Source: an uncultured Opitutia bacterium
GTDB taxonomy: Bacteria; Verrucomicrobiota; Verrucomicrobiia; Opitutales; UBA953
Assembly (NCBI GenBank): GCA_945957395.1
Contig: CAMFKE010000003.1
Coordinates: 1-64,000 of the forward strand
DNA length: 64,000 nt
Direction: 5' to 3'
Part shown: positions 8,892 through 20,921 of the stretch, in pieces
Numbering within the stretch: position 1 is the stretch's first letter
How the letters are laid out: each line of letters begins with the position of its first letter
The notes under the pieces: generated by a model
What the model was told of the DNA's origin: nothing
The model's database searches: none
Seen by the model: the letters and a program-made list of their open reading frames with translations, nothing else
Translations under genes and position numbers: made by a program

Positions 8892-10064
8892 GTGACCCTC
8901 CTGCACCGGCACATGCTCAAGGAAATCCTCCTGGCCGTCGCCATGGCCTCCGGAGGCTTCCTCTTTGTCACGGTCGCCGGCAACCTGCTCAAGGGCCCTC
9001 TGGCCAGCGTGCTCGACGGGCGGCTCCCCTGGGAGACCTTTTTCGAGCTGACCGTACTGCTCATTCCCGGCGTGGCGCCCTATGTCATGCCCATCGGCAT
9101 CCTCACGGGGGTACTCCTCGTGCTGGGCCGCATGTCCGCGCAGAACGAGATCACCGCGATGCGCGCCGCCGGCATGAGCCTGCGTCGCATCGCCGCCCCC
9201 ATCGTGACGATAGGCCTGGCCGGCACGGCCCTGGCGGTGTTCGTCAATTTCCAGTACGCCCCTTGGGCGAACGACCGCACCAAGGCCATCCTGGCCGGCA
9301 GCCTGCGCGAGAACCCCATCAGCTTCATCGCCGAAAAAACACCCGTCACCGACTTCCCTGGCTTCCTCATCTACGCCGAAAAACGCGAGGGCGACTCGCT
9401 CCGCGATGTGTGGATCTGGCGCGCGGAGAAAACAGGCAAAGACGACTACGGCGCCGACCGCGACCTCATCCGCGCCCGCAGCGCCAGCGTCTCGCTGAAT
9501 CAGGGCGCCCCGGACGACCCGTCCGACGACATCCTAGAACTCAAGCTTGTCGGCGGCGTGGTCGAGCGCAGGGACGCCGGCAGCCCCGGCAAGGCTGTGG
9601 AGCCCTTGGAAATCGGCGGCGCCGAGGCCGGCACCCTGCAGCTGCCGCTGGGCAAGCTGTTGAAGAACACCGGGGGCTACACCAAGAAGCTCCGCTGGTA
9701 CACGCTGCCGGAGCTGATGCGCCTGCGCGAAACAGGATATGAACTGAAGCCCGGCGCCACGGCCAAGGAGCGTTACGCGAACCGGATCAAGGTGCAGCTT
9801 CAGATTCAGACCCATCTGGCGGGGGCCTTCGGCATCCTGTCGCTCACCCTGCTGGCCATTCCGCTGGGCATTCGCGTCAGCCGCTCCGAAACCTTCGTGA
9901 ACTTCGGCTTGGCCCTGGCCCTCGCGCTCACCTACTACCTGCTCACGGTCGTCGTTTCTTGGATACAAAACCCGGCATTCCGGCCCGACCTGATCGTGTG
10001 GATTCCCAACATCATCATCCAGGCGGTCGCGATAAAGCTCTTCCTCAAGGCGGAGAAGCTCTGA
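8892..10064 (+). CDS. LptF/LptG family lipopolysaccharide export permease
   Basis: LptF and LptG form the transmembrane part of the ABC transporter LptB2FG, which extracts LPS from the inner membrane. This protein of about 390 aa has the family layout: one helix near the N terminus, two around residues 55-115 with the coupling segment RMSAQNEITAMRAAGMSLRR, a periplasmic beta-jellyroll of about 180 residues, then three C-terminal helices (AFGILSLTLLAIPLGI, LALALALTYYLLTVV, DLIVWIPNIIIQAV). I chose the GTG at 8892 because VTLLHRHMLKEIL aligns with the usual N terminus. An ATG at 8805 with AAGGGTG upstream is an alternative. It is divergent from the alpha-oxoamine synthase across about 200 bases. 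Confidence 0.88.
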   Translation: MTLLHRHMLKEILLAVAMASGGFLFVTVAGNLLKGPLASVLDGRLPWETFFELTVLLIPGVAPYVMPIGILTGVLLVLGRMSAQNEITAMRAAGMSLRRIAAPIVTIGLAGTALAVFVNFQYAPWANDRTKAILAGSLRENPISFIAEKTPVTDFPGFLIYAEKREGDSLRDVWIWRAEKTGKDDYGADRDLIRARSASVSLNQGAPDDPSDDILELKLVGGVVERRDAGSPGKAVEPLEIGGAEAGTLQLPLGKLLKNTGGYTKKLRWYTLPELMRLRETGYELKPGATAKERYANRIKVQLQIQTHLAGAFGILSLTLLAIPLGIRVSRSETFVNFGLALALALTYYLLTVVVSWIQNPAFRPDLIVWIPNIIIQAVAIKLFLKAEKL

Positions 10065-10124
10065 GAGCCCGCCCAGCGCGCCACAGGGGCGGAGTCGCCG
10101 CGGCGCGCGTACGACGGGAAAGAG

Positions 10125-10205
10125 TGCTCAAGGCGGGACTCGAACCCGCACGCCTTTCGGCACCAGAACCTAAATCTGGAGTGTCTGCCATTTCACCACC
10201 TGAGC
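10125..10205 (-). tRNA. tRNA-Leu (anticodon TAG)
   Basis: The minus strand folds as a class II tRNA. The acceptor pair GCTCAGG/CTTGAGC has one G-T wobble. The anticodon stem CCAGA/TCTGG holds the loop TTTAGGT, giving the anticodon TAG. A short variable arm (TGCCGAAAGGCG) follows, then the T arm GCGGG-TTCGAGT-CCCGC. The discriminator base is A, as expected for leucine. The 3' CCA is not encoded. Confidence 0.95.
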
Positions 10206-10255
10206 GTGAACCGGCGCGCACCGTGAGGACCCGGCGCGCCTTTTCAACAGGGAAA

Positions 10256-10294
10256 ACGCCGGACCCTCTCGCGGGCCCGGCGCCGGGTCGGCGT
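10256..10294 (-). terminator. Possible terminator of the phytoene-dehydrogenase-like gene
   Basis: On the minus strand, arms ACGCCGACCC and GGGTCCGGCGT (one bulge) enclose a GC-rich loop and lead into TTTTCC. The hairpin begins at the stop codon of the gene that ends at 10294. Confidence 0.4.
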
Positions 10295-11766
10295 CACACC
10301 GCGGAGGCGGGACGCGTCTCGCCGCGCAGGAACGCGTCGGTCTTGGCGGCGGTGATGATGCCGTAGTTGATGGTGCCGAGCCAGCCGGACATGATGATGC
10401 CCACCGAGCCGGCGTGGAAGAGGCCGGTGACATGGTCGGGCATCTCCATGGACACCTTGAGTCCCTCGAACTTGGTGCCGAAGGAGGTGCCGTTCCAGTG
10501 CTGCACATAGCGCTTCACCGTGCGCGGCGTGGCGGCCTCGGTGAAGTCGACCTTCTTGCGGATGTCCGGAATGTACTTTTCCAGCCCGACGAAGGACTCC
10601 TCGATGAGGCGCTCCTTCTCGCGCTTGTACTCCTCCTCCGAGAGGTTCGCCCAGGAATCCCACTTCTGGTTGATCGAGGTGACGATGGCGTAGTGCGGCA
10701 CCTTGGTGTGCGGGCGCGTGTCCGGGTAGTACACCGAGTAGGTGCGCGAGGAGGTGTGCAGGTCCACCAGCTCCTGCGAGGTGAACTTTTGGGCGCCGGA
10801 GGTGAACACGAGGTCGCCGATGTGCGGGATGCTCTCGCCCTCGCGAATGCCCATGTACACCTGGCACGACGAGGTGTTCACGCGCACCGCGCGCGTCTCG
10901 GCCGCGTACTCGGGGGCGAGGTTCTCCTCGCCCACCATGTTGAGCAGCGTGTTCTTGATGTTGGCGTTGGAGAACACCGCGGTGCACGCGACATCGCGCA
11001 GCGCTCCGTCGCGCGTGTGCTTCACGCGCACGCCCGTCACGCGCGGCTTCCCGTCGGCGCCCTTCTCCACGAGAATCTTTTCCACGAGGCAGTTGCGCCG
11101 GATGTCGACGCCGTTGCGCTTCATCTCGGCGGTCATCTTCGTGATGAGCGTGTCGGTGCCGCCCTGGAAGATGTACACGCCCTTGGACATGAAGTTGGAG
11201 AAGACGATGCCGTAGGTGATGGCCGGATCCTCCATGGTGGAGCCGTTGGCGTACGCGATGGGCTCCATGAGCAGCCGGTGGACATCCGAGCGGCCGGGGA
11301 AGAACTCCTCGAAGAGCTCGCCGGTCGTGCGGTTGTCGCGGTCGTAGTAGTTCATCGCGCGCAGGTGCGCGAAGAAGGCCTCCACGCGCTCGGCGGGCAC
11401 CTTGAACTTGTCGGTGAGGATGCGCGTGAAGTCCTCGCGGTCGAAGGTCGTGTGCACATCGAACTCGGGATTGAGGAAGCGCACATCCTTGAGCTGGTGG
11501 ATGCTGTCGGCGATCTCCTTGGTCCAGTACTTGCGGCAGCTCTTGATCATGCCGTGCGGGAAGCCGTGCAGGGAGATGTCGAAGATGTGGCCGCCCGGGC
11601 GCTTGAAGTAGGTGGCCAGGCCGCCCAGCTGATAATGATGTTCCAGCAGCAGGACCTTGTGGCCCAGCTTGGCGAGCTGGTTGGCGCCGGTCATGCCGCC
11701 GAGTCCGGCGCCGATGACGATGACATCATAGCGGGGAAGGGCGTCGTCGAGGGGATGCGTGGCCAT
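10294..11766 (-). CDS. Phytoene-dehydrogenase-like FAD-dependent oxidoreductase
   Basis: This 490-aa flavoprotein is of the CrtI/carotenoid isomerase/retinol saturase superfamily. The N terminus has the dinucleotide-binding [20 protein letters not shown] followed by [15 protein letters not shown]. The C terminus has the second FAD contact [22 protein letters not shown]. The substrate is not evident; relatives act on carotenoids, squalene-derived lipids or other polyprenoids, and no carotenoid genes lie nearby. The start has no Shine-Dalgarno but the pyrimidine tract CTTTTCCGC directly precedes the ATG. Functional specificity should be left open. Confidence 0.85.
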   Translation of the reverse strand: MATHPLDDALPRYDVIVIGAGLGGMTGANQLAKLGHKVLLLEHHYQLGGLATYFKRPGGHIFDISLHGFPHGMIKSCRKYWTKEIADSIHQLKDVRFLNPEFDVHTTFDREDFTRILTDKFKVPAERVEAFFAHLRAMNYYDRDNRTTGELFEEFFPGRSDVHRLLMEPIAYANGSTMEDPAITYGIVFSNFMSKGVYIFQGGTDTLITKMTAEMKRNGVDIRRNCLVEKILVEKGADGKPRVTGVRVKHTRDGALRDVACTAVFSNANIKNTLLNMVGEENLAPEYAAETRAVRVNTSSCQVYMGIREGESIPHIGDLVFTSGAQKFTSQELVDLHTSSRTYSVYYPDTRPHTKVPHYAIVTSINQKWDSWANLSEEEYKREKERLIEESFVGLEKYIPDIRKKVDFTEAATPRTVKRYVQHWNGTSFGTKFEGLKVSMEMPDHVTGLFHAGSVGIIMSGWLGTINYGIITAAKTDAFLRGETRPASAV

Positions 11767-11983
11767 GCGGAAAAGTTTTCGCGGGTAGCGGTATGTCTAA
11801 TGACCCGTTTGGGAAGCGGGAAATGGGGAGATGCCTTCGGGCCGAGACGCGAGGCGGGGAACGGGGATCGGAGTCGGCGACCGCAAATCAGAACTTGAAT
11901 GCGGGGCCGGATGACGCCGGGCCCCACTTCCGCATTCCGAAATCTTCACGCCGCCTTCTCGCGCGGCGCTGGCCGCGCGTGTT

Positions 11984-12898
11984 TTACGCCAGGTCCACCC
12001 GGCACACGAAGCGGTCGGCGTGGCCCGGCTCGATCCAGCGGCACCCTTCGAACTTGTTGGCGGGCGCGTTGGGCAGGCAGACCCAAGGCTCGACGCAGTA
12101 GAAGGGCGAGTCGTCCTTGTCGGTCCAGGCCACGAGCGCGGTGGTCGCGGCGGGCGTCTCGGCGAAGGTGATCCGGATGTCCTCCTCGCCGCTCTTGGGG
12201 CCGAACAGCACCGTGTCGCCCTTGAGCTTGGTGAACAGCGTGTCGGAAAGACGCGGGTGGTCGAAGCTCGCCGGCAGCGCGACTTCCTTCTCGGGCACGA
12301 AGGTGCCGTCGGCGGCGTGCTTCACCGCCTTCTTGGCGTCGAACTTCAGCACATAGTCCTTGCGCGAGAGGCCCTTGTGCCACGGCAGCGTGAAGTAGAA
12401 ATGGTGCCCCGGGCCCCACGGCATGCGCTTCGCGTCACGGTTCTCCAGGCGGAACTCGACCTTAAACCCGAGCTCGCCGAACTCGTAGCGCACGAAGAAG
12501 TCATAAGCATACGGATACGCCGCGCGCGCGGCGTCGTCCGGGAGCAATCGCGCCTCAACGAAGGTATCGCCGCAGGCTGTGATCTCGCACTTGCCCTGGC
12601 GCACGAAGCCGTGCGCGGGCATCGGGCGCTTCACGCCCTCCGGATCCACCCAATGTCCGAGAGCGCCGTCCACATGGCAGCGCCCGGCGAACGGGAACAG
12701 CACCGGGTTGCCCCCGCGCACCGACCCGAACTTCGCCAGGTCGTGCGACTCGGGCCAGTAGACGACCGAACGATTGCCGGTGGGCAGGGCGATGTCCCAG
12801 GACATGAGACGCGCGCCCAGTTGCATGCACGCGACATAGGTGGAGGCGCCGACTTTCCAACGGCGGTACTCGACGCCGTCCTTCGTGAAGATTTCCAT
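11984..12898 (-). CDS. Aldose 1-epimerase family protein
   Basis: This 304-aa protein has the galactose-mutarotase-like beta-supersandwich fold. Recognisable parts are GGNPVLFPFAGRC (the NPVLFP core near the N-terminal third), PMPAHGFVRQGKCEI with the likely catalytic His, PWGPGHHFYFTLPW with the paired His, and a C-terminal VEPWVCLPNAPANKFEG segment carrying the catalytic-type Glu. The family interconverts sugar anomers or, for YeaD relatives, hexose-6-phosphates. I start at the ATG at 12898 (MEIFTKDGVEYRRW), since the upstream extension is not family-like. It follows the hypothetical gene at 12951 by 52 bases on the same strand. Confidence 0.85.
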   Translation of the reverse strand: MEIFTKDGVEYRRWKVGASTYVACMQLGARLMSWDIALPTGNRSVVYWPESHDLAKFGSVRGGNPVLFPFAGRCHVDGALGHWVDPEGVKRPMPAHGFVRQGKCEITACGDTFVEARLLPDDAARAAYPYAYDFFVRYEFGELGFKVEFRLENRDAKRMPWGPGHHFYFTLPWHKGLSRKDYVLKFDAKKAVKHAADGTFVPEKEVALPASFDHPRLSDTLFTKLKGDTVLFGPKSGEEDIRITFAETPAATTALVAWTDKDDSPFYCVEPWVCLPNAPANKFEGCRWIEPGHADRFVCRVDLA

Positions 12899-12950
12899 GC
12901 CCGCCGCTATGAAGCGATAACGCCCGGGTGTGAAGTGAGAAACGGCGCCG

Positions 12951-13568
12951 TCACTCCACGGACGCCCGCTGCACCAGCATGATTTCACAGGCGCCGCCCT
13001 CGGTGTCGGTGCGGCTCAGCGAGCTTCGCCAGGGCCGGCCCGCCGAGGGATGTTCACACTCCACCAGGTAGCCTTCCAGCTTCACGATGTCGCCGCGGAT
13101 GGCGCCCAGCACGACCTCGCGCACCGCGTCGTCGGCCGGGATGATGTGCGTGTTGGCGGAGCTCCGCCCGATCTCGGCGAGCGGGAGCACCTCCCTCTCA
13201 TAGGTGAAATTGAACCACCGGCCGCGCTGCGAGATGGAGAGCTCGTCGAGCACGGCGCTGTCCGACATGCGACCCCACCCCAGCGCCAGATCCACCGGCG
13301 CGAGGTCGGCGGTGTAGTCGTATTTGTACCGTTTGGCGGACAACACGCGCGCGGTCACCGAATAGGTGGCGAGCGGCCGCAGCGTCCAGGCGCCGAAATG
13401 CCAGACGGTCTCGGGCTTGGCGATAAACGGCCCCTGTCGTGGCTCCTGCGGGCAAAGCACCCCCGGCGGCCGCGAACGCTCCGGCTCATGGAACACGACC
13501 CACCCCACGCCGAACAGCCCGGCGAGCACCAGCGCCCAGAAGCGCAGCCGCGTCCATGAGGTTTCCAT
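12951..13568 (-). CDS. Membrane-anchored protein, unknown function
   Basis: This 205-aa protein has a single N-terminal transmembrane helix (RFWALVLAGLFGVGWVVF) and a soluble, probably periplasmic domain. The domain contains WHFGAWTLRPLATYSVTARVL and a late CEH-rich segment (VKLEGYLVECEHPSAGRPWR). The pattern resembles small conserved bacterial proteins that handle a bound ligand or surface, but I cannot name a family. The ATG at 13568 gives the shortest N-terminal tail ahead of the helix. It lies upstream of the aldose-epimerase gene on the same strand and is divergent from the AlkD-like gene. Confidence 0.65.
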   Translation of the reverse strand: METSWTRLRFWALVLAGLFGVGWVVFHEPERSRPPGVLCPQEPRQGPFIAKPETVWHFGAWTLRPLATYSVTARVLSAKRYKYDYTADLAPVDLALGWGRMSDSAVLDELSISQRGRWFNFTYEREVLPLAEIGRSSANTHIIPADDAVREVVLGAIRGDIVKLEGYLVECEHPSAGRPWRSSLSRTDTEGGACEIMLVQRASVE

Positions 13569-13664
13569 GCGCGGCAAAGGGAGCGGCTTACCCAAAGGCG
13601 CGCAACCCTTCGCCGCCGTCGTTCGGGTTTTGCCAAAAGCGCCCCGCCCGGTTTCTCATCGGGC

Positions 13665-14378
13665 ATGCCCACCGTCCCGACCGCCCGAAGCCTGAGCCAA
13701 GCCCTGCGCGAAGCCGCCTCCGCGGAAAAGGCCGCCGTGCTGGCCCGCTTCTTCAAGACCGGCCCCGGCCAGTACGGCGAGGGCGACAGGTTCCTCGGGC
13801 TCACCGTGCCGCAGACGCGCCGCATCGTGCGCGCCCACCGAGGACTCCCGCTCGCCGAGACCGCCGTCCTGCTGCGCTCGCCCTTCCACGAGGAGCGTCT
13901 CGCCGCCGTGCTCCTGCTCGTCGACCGATTCGAACGCGCCGACGAGACCGGGCAAAAGGAGGTCTTCGACTTCTACCTCGGCCACGCCCGGTTCGTGAAC
14001 AACTGGGACCTCGTGGATGTTTCCGCGCCCAACATCGTCGGCGCCCGGCTGCTCACGCGCGACCGCGCCGTGCTGCGCGAGCTCGCCCGTTCGCAAAGCC
14101 TGTGGGAGCGCCGCATCGCCATCGTCGCCACCTTCGCGTTCATCCGCGCCGGCGAGGCCCGCGACACCTTCGAAGTCGCCGGGCTCCTGCTCGACGACCG
14201 ACACGACCTCATCCACAAGGCCGTCGGCTGGATGCTGCGCGAGGTCGGCAAGCGCGTCGGCGAGGACACCCTGCGCGACTTCCTCCGCGAAAACATCCGA
14301 CGGCTCCCGCGCACCTCGCTGCGCTACGCCATCGAGCGCCTCCCCGCCGACGAGCGCCAACGCTGGCTCAAGGCCTGA
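13665..14378 (+). CDS. DNA alkylation repair protein (AlkD-type HEAT-like glycosylase)
   Basis: AlkD-type glycosylases remove bulky or positively charged alkylated bases such as 3- and 7-methylpurines without base flipping, using a solenoid of HEAT-like helix pairs. The 237-aa length is typical. Signature segments are RFFKTGPGQYGEGDRFLGL near the N terminus and NNWDLVDVSAPNIVG, where Trp114 and Asp118 match the lesion-recognition Trp and catalytic Asp of Bacillus AlkD. SLWERRIAIVATFAFI holds the helix with the third key Arg. No Shine-Dalgarno is visible. It stands alone between a divergent gene and tex. Confidence 0.92.
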   Translation: MPTVPTARSLSQALREAASAEKAAVLARFFKTGPGQYGEGDRFLGLTVPQTRRIVRAHRGLPLAETAVLLRSPFHEERLAAVLLLVDRFERADETGQKEVFDFYLGHARFVNNWDLVDVSAPNIVGARLLTRDRAVLRELARSQSLWERRIAIVATFAFIRAGEARDTFEVAGLLLDDRHDLIHKAVGWMLREVGKRVGEDTLRDFLRENIRRLPRTSLRYAIERLPADERQRWLKA

Positions 14379-14617
14379 CCGCGGCACAGCCTTGCCGCGC
14401 GCGCGATGACACCGCGCCGCCCCACGCCAACGGTCGGCGGAGGGGAGCTCGGCATCCGTCGCACTCCCGCTTCCGGCAAGGATACGCCGGCGTTCCAAAG
14501 GCAAACAAAACGCCACGCATCCCCTTGGCGCGCAACGCCTTCCACGCTGTGAGCATTCGGCCTTTGCCAAGCCCGGCCGCATCCCTACCCCATGCGCCTT
14601 TTTCCCAAAGCCTTTCC

Positions 14618-17023
<2,406 letters not shown>

Positions 17024-17060
17024 ACCGGGCGCGCGCGCTCGCGCGCACCTCCTAAAAACG

Positions 17061-17096
17061 AAAAGGCGTACCGTTTCTGCGGTACGCCTTTTGTTT
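17061..17096 (+). terminator. Terminator of tex
   Basis: A perfect 13-bp stem (AAAAGGCGTACCG with its complement) around a 6-nt loop is followed by TTTTG/TTTT. The A run on the 5' side would let it work in both directions. Confidence 0.9.
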
Positions 17097-17293
17097 TCCC
17101 CAAGCACCACCTCGGAGACGCCTCGAAGCCAAACCTATTTTCGCCCGGCGCCGCAGGACGGAACGCTCACCAAAAACCTTCGAGCGCAACGCCTTCGGAA
17201 TGACCGGAGATTCCGGCGGAGCTCCGGGCCGCAAGGGGTCATGAAGATTGACCTCGCGGCCCGGCCGTGGGCGCGCTTCTTGCCACGCATTCC

Positions 17294-20200
17294 ATGAATA
17301 AGCCGCCCCGCCTGCCCATTCCCCGCGCGCTCCTGTGCGCCGCGATTTCCCTGCTCGCCGCGCCCGGCGCCGCGCATGCCGTGACCTTCGACACCTCATC
17401 CGGCGACATCACCCAATCCGCCGCCATCACCAACGAGATCAATCTGGTGAAAACCGGCACCGGCACGCTCACGCTGACCGCCGCGAACTCCTTTGCGGGC
17501 GAAGTCGCCGTGAACAACGGCACCCTCGCCATAAACCACTCGGATGCGCTCGCGGGCGCCACACCTGTGATCGTAAGCGCCCGGGCGGCGATACCGGCCA
17601 CCACCTTTTCATCGACGATGATTGGCGGCGCCTTGTCGGTCAGCGGCGCCGGAACCACCCTTTCCGGGGTTTTCCTTCCCGCCGGACAATACACCATCAC
17701 GGGAACCTCGACGATCACCTCGGTCGCCAACCCGTCCCAGACCTACTCGCTCGCCGGGGCGCCGGCGACGAACGGCATCCTGTCGCTGAACACATCGGTG
17801 GCCGGACTCGATGCGGTGAAAGTTTTCGGCGGTACGATCAACGGGGCAGGCACTCTCGCGGCGAACACGCTAACCATGCGTAACGGCACGGTTTCCGCCG
17901 CCATTGTCGGCGCGTCCCGGGTGATTGTCGGCGAAGAGAGCGCGAGCACCATCGTCGTTCCGTCAACGGATGTCGGCGGTTCGGCCGTACTTTCGGGAAA
18001 CAACACCTACTCGGGTGGCACCACGGTATACTCCGGCACGCTCGAAGCGCGGTCCGCGAATGCCCTCGGCACCGGTGACATCACGGTGAAAGGCACGGGC
18101 GGCGCGCCCGCGTACAACACGCTGAGCATCCCGGTCTCTTTCACCACCCCGGCCTCGGGCGGGACCGGATCTTCCTCGACCCTAAGTTCCGGCACCTTGC
18201 AGCTCGGCGGATCAAACACCATCGTCTTTGCAACGACGACATTGTCTGCCGGAGTCGGGACGATGCTCGGCGCCGGCGCGCTTAATTTATCAAGCGCCTC
18301 GGTCGTCACGGCATCCGCCACGCTTCGTCTCACCCAAGGCTCGCTCACCCTCGCGCCCTCCAACGGAGTAGTCATCACCTCCGGAACACTCAACCTCTCC
18401 GGAAGCGACACGACCACCCGCACGATTCCGAACACCGGCACGCTGGCGGTAAACGCCGAGGTGGTCGCGCCCGGCAGCCTGGTGCTCGACGGCGGCACCA
18501 TCACCGGCACGGGCTCGCTGAACGCCGCGTCGTTCGAACTGCGAGCGGGCACGGTCGGTGCGAAGCTCACGGGCTCCGGCACGCTGACGAAATCGGGTGA
18601 AGGCACCGTGGTGCTGAGCGGCGCGAACGACCATTCCGGCGGTACCATCGTGCAGGCCGGAAGGCTCGCGGTGGATTCCGCCGGGGCGTTGAATGGCGGC
18701 TCGGTCCTGGTGTCCGGCGGTCTGCTCTATGTTTCCGCGGCGCAAAACCTCTCGCGGCTCGACACGACCTCGACCGGCCAGCTCGGCATCACCGCCGGCG
18801 AAACCCAAGTCCACGCGGGCACGCTCGCCGGCAACATCTCCATCGCCGCGGGCTCCACGCTCACAATCGACGGCACGGCGCGCATCGTGCAGCCCGAGAA
18901 CGGGCACCCGGGCAACCTTGTGTACGGCCCCAACGGCGCCGAAACGCTCGCCACCTCCGTCCTCCTCGTGAACGGCACGCTGAACCTGAACGCCGGCACG
19001 CACCGCCTCGGGCTGCTCGCCGGCGCGGGAAACATCCTCGTCGATTCTTCCGCTTCATACTCGTTCGTCGCGTCGCAGTTCACGGGGGCCATTTCCCTCG
19101 TCAACGGCACCACCTCCAACGACCGGCCCGCCGCCACCGGAGGCACGCGGTTCTCCGGCTCGGTGACGGCTGAAAGCAACCTGACCGGGTCGACCAATCG
19201 AACCTTGACCATGCGAGGCGACGGCGAGGCGATCGTCATTTCCGATTGGTCCGGATACGACACCATCAACATCCGCGACGGCATCACCTTCAACCTTGGC
19301 CAGGGTGAGCACCATTCGGTCGGGACCTCGATCCTCCGCATCGATGCCGGAGCGACGCTGAAGGGACTCGGCACGCTCACCGGCTCGCTCGTCAACAACG
19401 GCGTGCTTTCGCCCGGCAACTCTCCCGGCGTCATCGCGGTGCTTGGCGACTTCACCAACGGCTCCACGGGCGTGGTGAACATCGAAATCGCCGGCACCAC
19501 GCCGGGCTCGGAATTCGATGTCGTCCGCTATGCGGGCACCGCGACGCTCAACGGCGGCACGCTCAACCTCACCCTGATCAACGGATACAGGCCGACCGGC
19601 CCGGTCGCCCTTCGCATCCTGGAGGACACCGCACCCACCGCCGGAAGCACCTCTGTGTCGGGCGCCTTCGCCGCGGTCAACAGCCCCTCGGGAATCTACC
19701 TGAGCCTGGTGACCGACAGCGACGGCATCCTGGCCAAACTCTCCCCCACTCTCGCAGGCACCGGCGTGCGTCTCCACGACGGCTTGGCGAAGGCCGACGC
19801 GCAGGCCGCCCTGCAACCGACCCTCTTCTCGACGCTGGCCACCACCCTCTCCTCCGGCGGCGACGCCGCCGCGGCCCGGGCCTTGCAGGCGCTGTCCCCC
19901 ATCGGGCTCACCGCGCTGCCGGCGCTGTCCATCGACGCATCCCTCGCGGACACACGCACCGTGGCAAACCGCGCGGACGCGCATCGCCGACTAGTCACGG
20001 ACAAGTCCGCAACCTGGGAGGCCTTCGTCGGATACACCGGGCGTTTCGCCGACACCGAGGGCGGCGCGTCCGCGCCGGTCTTCGACAGCTCGGTACAGGG
20101 CGGCCATGCCGGCCTGGAAAAGGCCGTGACCGACAATCTCGTCGTGGGCGCGATGCCCGCGTACGCGCGGGGCAAGGCCGACCTTTCCGCGCAAGCGGGG

Positions 20201-20827
20201 TCCGTGACCCTGGAGCGCGCCGGCCTCTCGGCCTACACGGGGTATGTCGCCGGCTCCACCGAGGCGCTGCTGGGCGTGCGCGGCTCCTACCTCGACTACG
20301 AGACCCGCCGCACGCACGCGCTGGGCTCGGACAAGGGCGCCACGCACGGCTTCGATTACGGCGCCTTCGCGACCGTCTCCCACGCCGTCACTCTGGGCGA
20401 CTTCGCCATCACGCCTGAAGCCACACTCGGCTACACGCGCACCGAAATCTCCGCCTTCGACGAATCCGGCACCGCCGCCGCGCTGCATGTGAAAACCATC
20501 GGCCAGGACTCCCTGCGCGCCCGCATCGGCAGCGCGTTCGACTGGATTCCGCTGCGCTCGGCCGACTCGTCCTTCGCCATCGGCCTCGCCGTGGGCGCCG
20601 AGCACGAGCTGCTCGACCACGACGGCGAAATCGTCGCCGCCTACGCCGGCGGAACGAGCTTCACCACCGAATCGGCCCTCGGCGCGGAAAGCTCCGTGGA
20701 TGTCGGCCCGCAGCTCACCTGGGTGTTCTCCAAGAGCAACACGATCCGGGCCGGATACCGCTACGAGTACGGCTTCGACGACTCCACCGCGCACCGCCTG
20801 GACCTCTCGTACGCGAGGAGGTTCTAA
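17294..20827 (+). CDS. Large autotransporter with PATR passenger and C-terminal beta-barrel
   Basis: This type V secreted protein has 1177 aa. It begins with a signal peptide (MNKPPRLPIP, then a hydrophobic stretch ending APGAAHA). The passenger, to about residue 900, is a right-handed beta-helix built from degenerate repeats of the autotransporter-associated (PATR) type, such as GNNTYSGGTTVYSGTLEA and GANDHSGGTIVQAGRLAV. It closes with LSPGNSPGVIAVLGDF, common at the end of such passengers. The final 270 residues are an outer-membrane barrel domain starting near TWEAFVGYTGRF and ending in the terminal aromatic of SYARRF. Passenger function, perhaps adhesion or an enzyme scaffold, is unknown. 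No Shine-Dalgarno is seen. A strong terminator follows. Confidence 0.92.
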   Translation: MNKPPRLPIPRALLCAAISLLAAPGAAHAVTFDTSSGDITQSAAITNEINLVKTGTGTLTLTAANSFAGEVAVNNGTLAINHSDALAGATPVIVSARAAIPATTFSSTMIGGALSVSGAGTTLSGVFLPAGQYTITGTSTITSVANPSQTYSLAGAPATNGILSLNTSVAGLDAVKVFGGTINGAGTLAANTLTMRNGTVSAAIVGASRVIVGEESASTIVVPSTDVGGSAVLSGNNTYSGGTTVYSGTLEARSANALGTGDITVKGTGGAPAYNTLSIPVSFTTPASGGTGSSSTLSSGTLQLGGSNTIVFATTTLSAGVGTMLGAGALNLSSASVVTASATLRLTQGSLTLAPSNGVVITSGTLNLSGSDTTTRTIPNTGTLAVNAEVVAPGSLVLDGGTITGTGSLNAASFELRAGTVGAKLTGSGTLTKSGEGTVVLSGANDHSGGTIVQAGRLAVDSAGALNGGSVLVSGGLLYVSAAQNLSRLDTTSTGQLGITAGETQVHAGTLAGNISIAAGSTLTIDGTARIVQPENGHPGNLVYGPNGAETLATSVLLVNGTLNLNAGTHRLGLLAGAGNILVDSSASYSFVASQFTGAISLVNGTTSNDRPAATGGTRFSGSVTAESNLTGSTNRTLTMRGDGEAIVISDWSGYDTINIRDGITFNLGQGEHHSVGTSILRIDAGATLKGLGTLTGSLVNNGVLSPGNSPGVIAVLGDFTNGSTGVVNIEIAGTTPGSEFDVVRYAGTATLNGGTLNLTLINGYRPTGPVALRILEDTAPTAGSTSVSGAFAAVNSPSGIYLSLVTDSDGILAKLSPTLAGTGVRLHDGLAKADAQAALQPTLFSTLATTLSSGGDAAAARALQALSPIGLTALPALSIDASLADTRTVANRADAHRRLVTDKSATWEAFVGYTGRFADTEGGASAPVFDSSVQGGHAGLEKAVTDNLVVGAMPAYARGKADLSAQAGSVTLERAGLSAYTGYVAGSTEALLGVRGSYLDYETRRTHALGSDKGATHGFDYGAFATVSHAVTLGDFAITPEATLGYTRTEISAFDESGTAAALHVKTIGQDSLRARIGSAFDWIPLRSADSSFAIGLAVGAEHELLDHDGEIVAAYAGGTSFTTESALGAESSVDVGPQLTWVFSKSNTIRAGYRYEYGFDDSTAHRLDLSYARRF

Positions 20828-20848
20828 GGCGACCTCGCCGCAAAGACC

Positions 20849-20884
20849 AAGGCCGCACGGGACAAACCCGTGCGGCCTTTTCTT
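20849..20884. terminator. Bidirectional terminator between autotransporter and gmk
   Basis: The stem AAGGCCGCACGGG pairs with CCCGTGCGGCCTT around a 5-nt ACAAA loop and is followed by TTTCTTT. It lies between two convergent genes. Confidence 0.9.
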
Positions 20885-20921
20885 TGACCTCGTCCGGCGG
20901 GGAAGCCCGCCCCAGGCGGCT

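Noticed and set aside
13439-14617. In-frame upstream extension of tex
   Set aside because: It overlaps the AlkD-type gene in another frame and consists of Arg/Ala/Pro-rich sequence.
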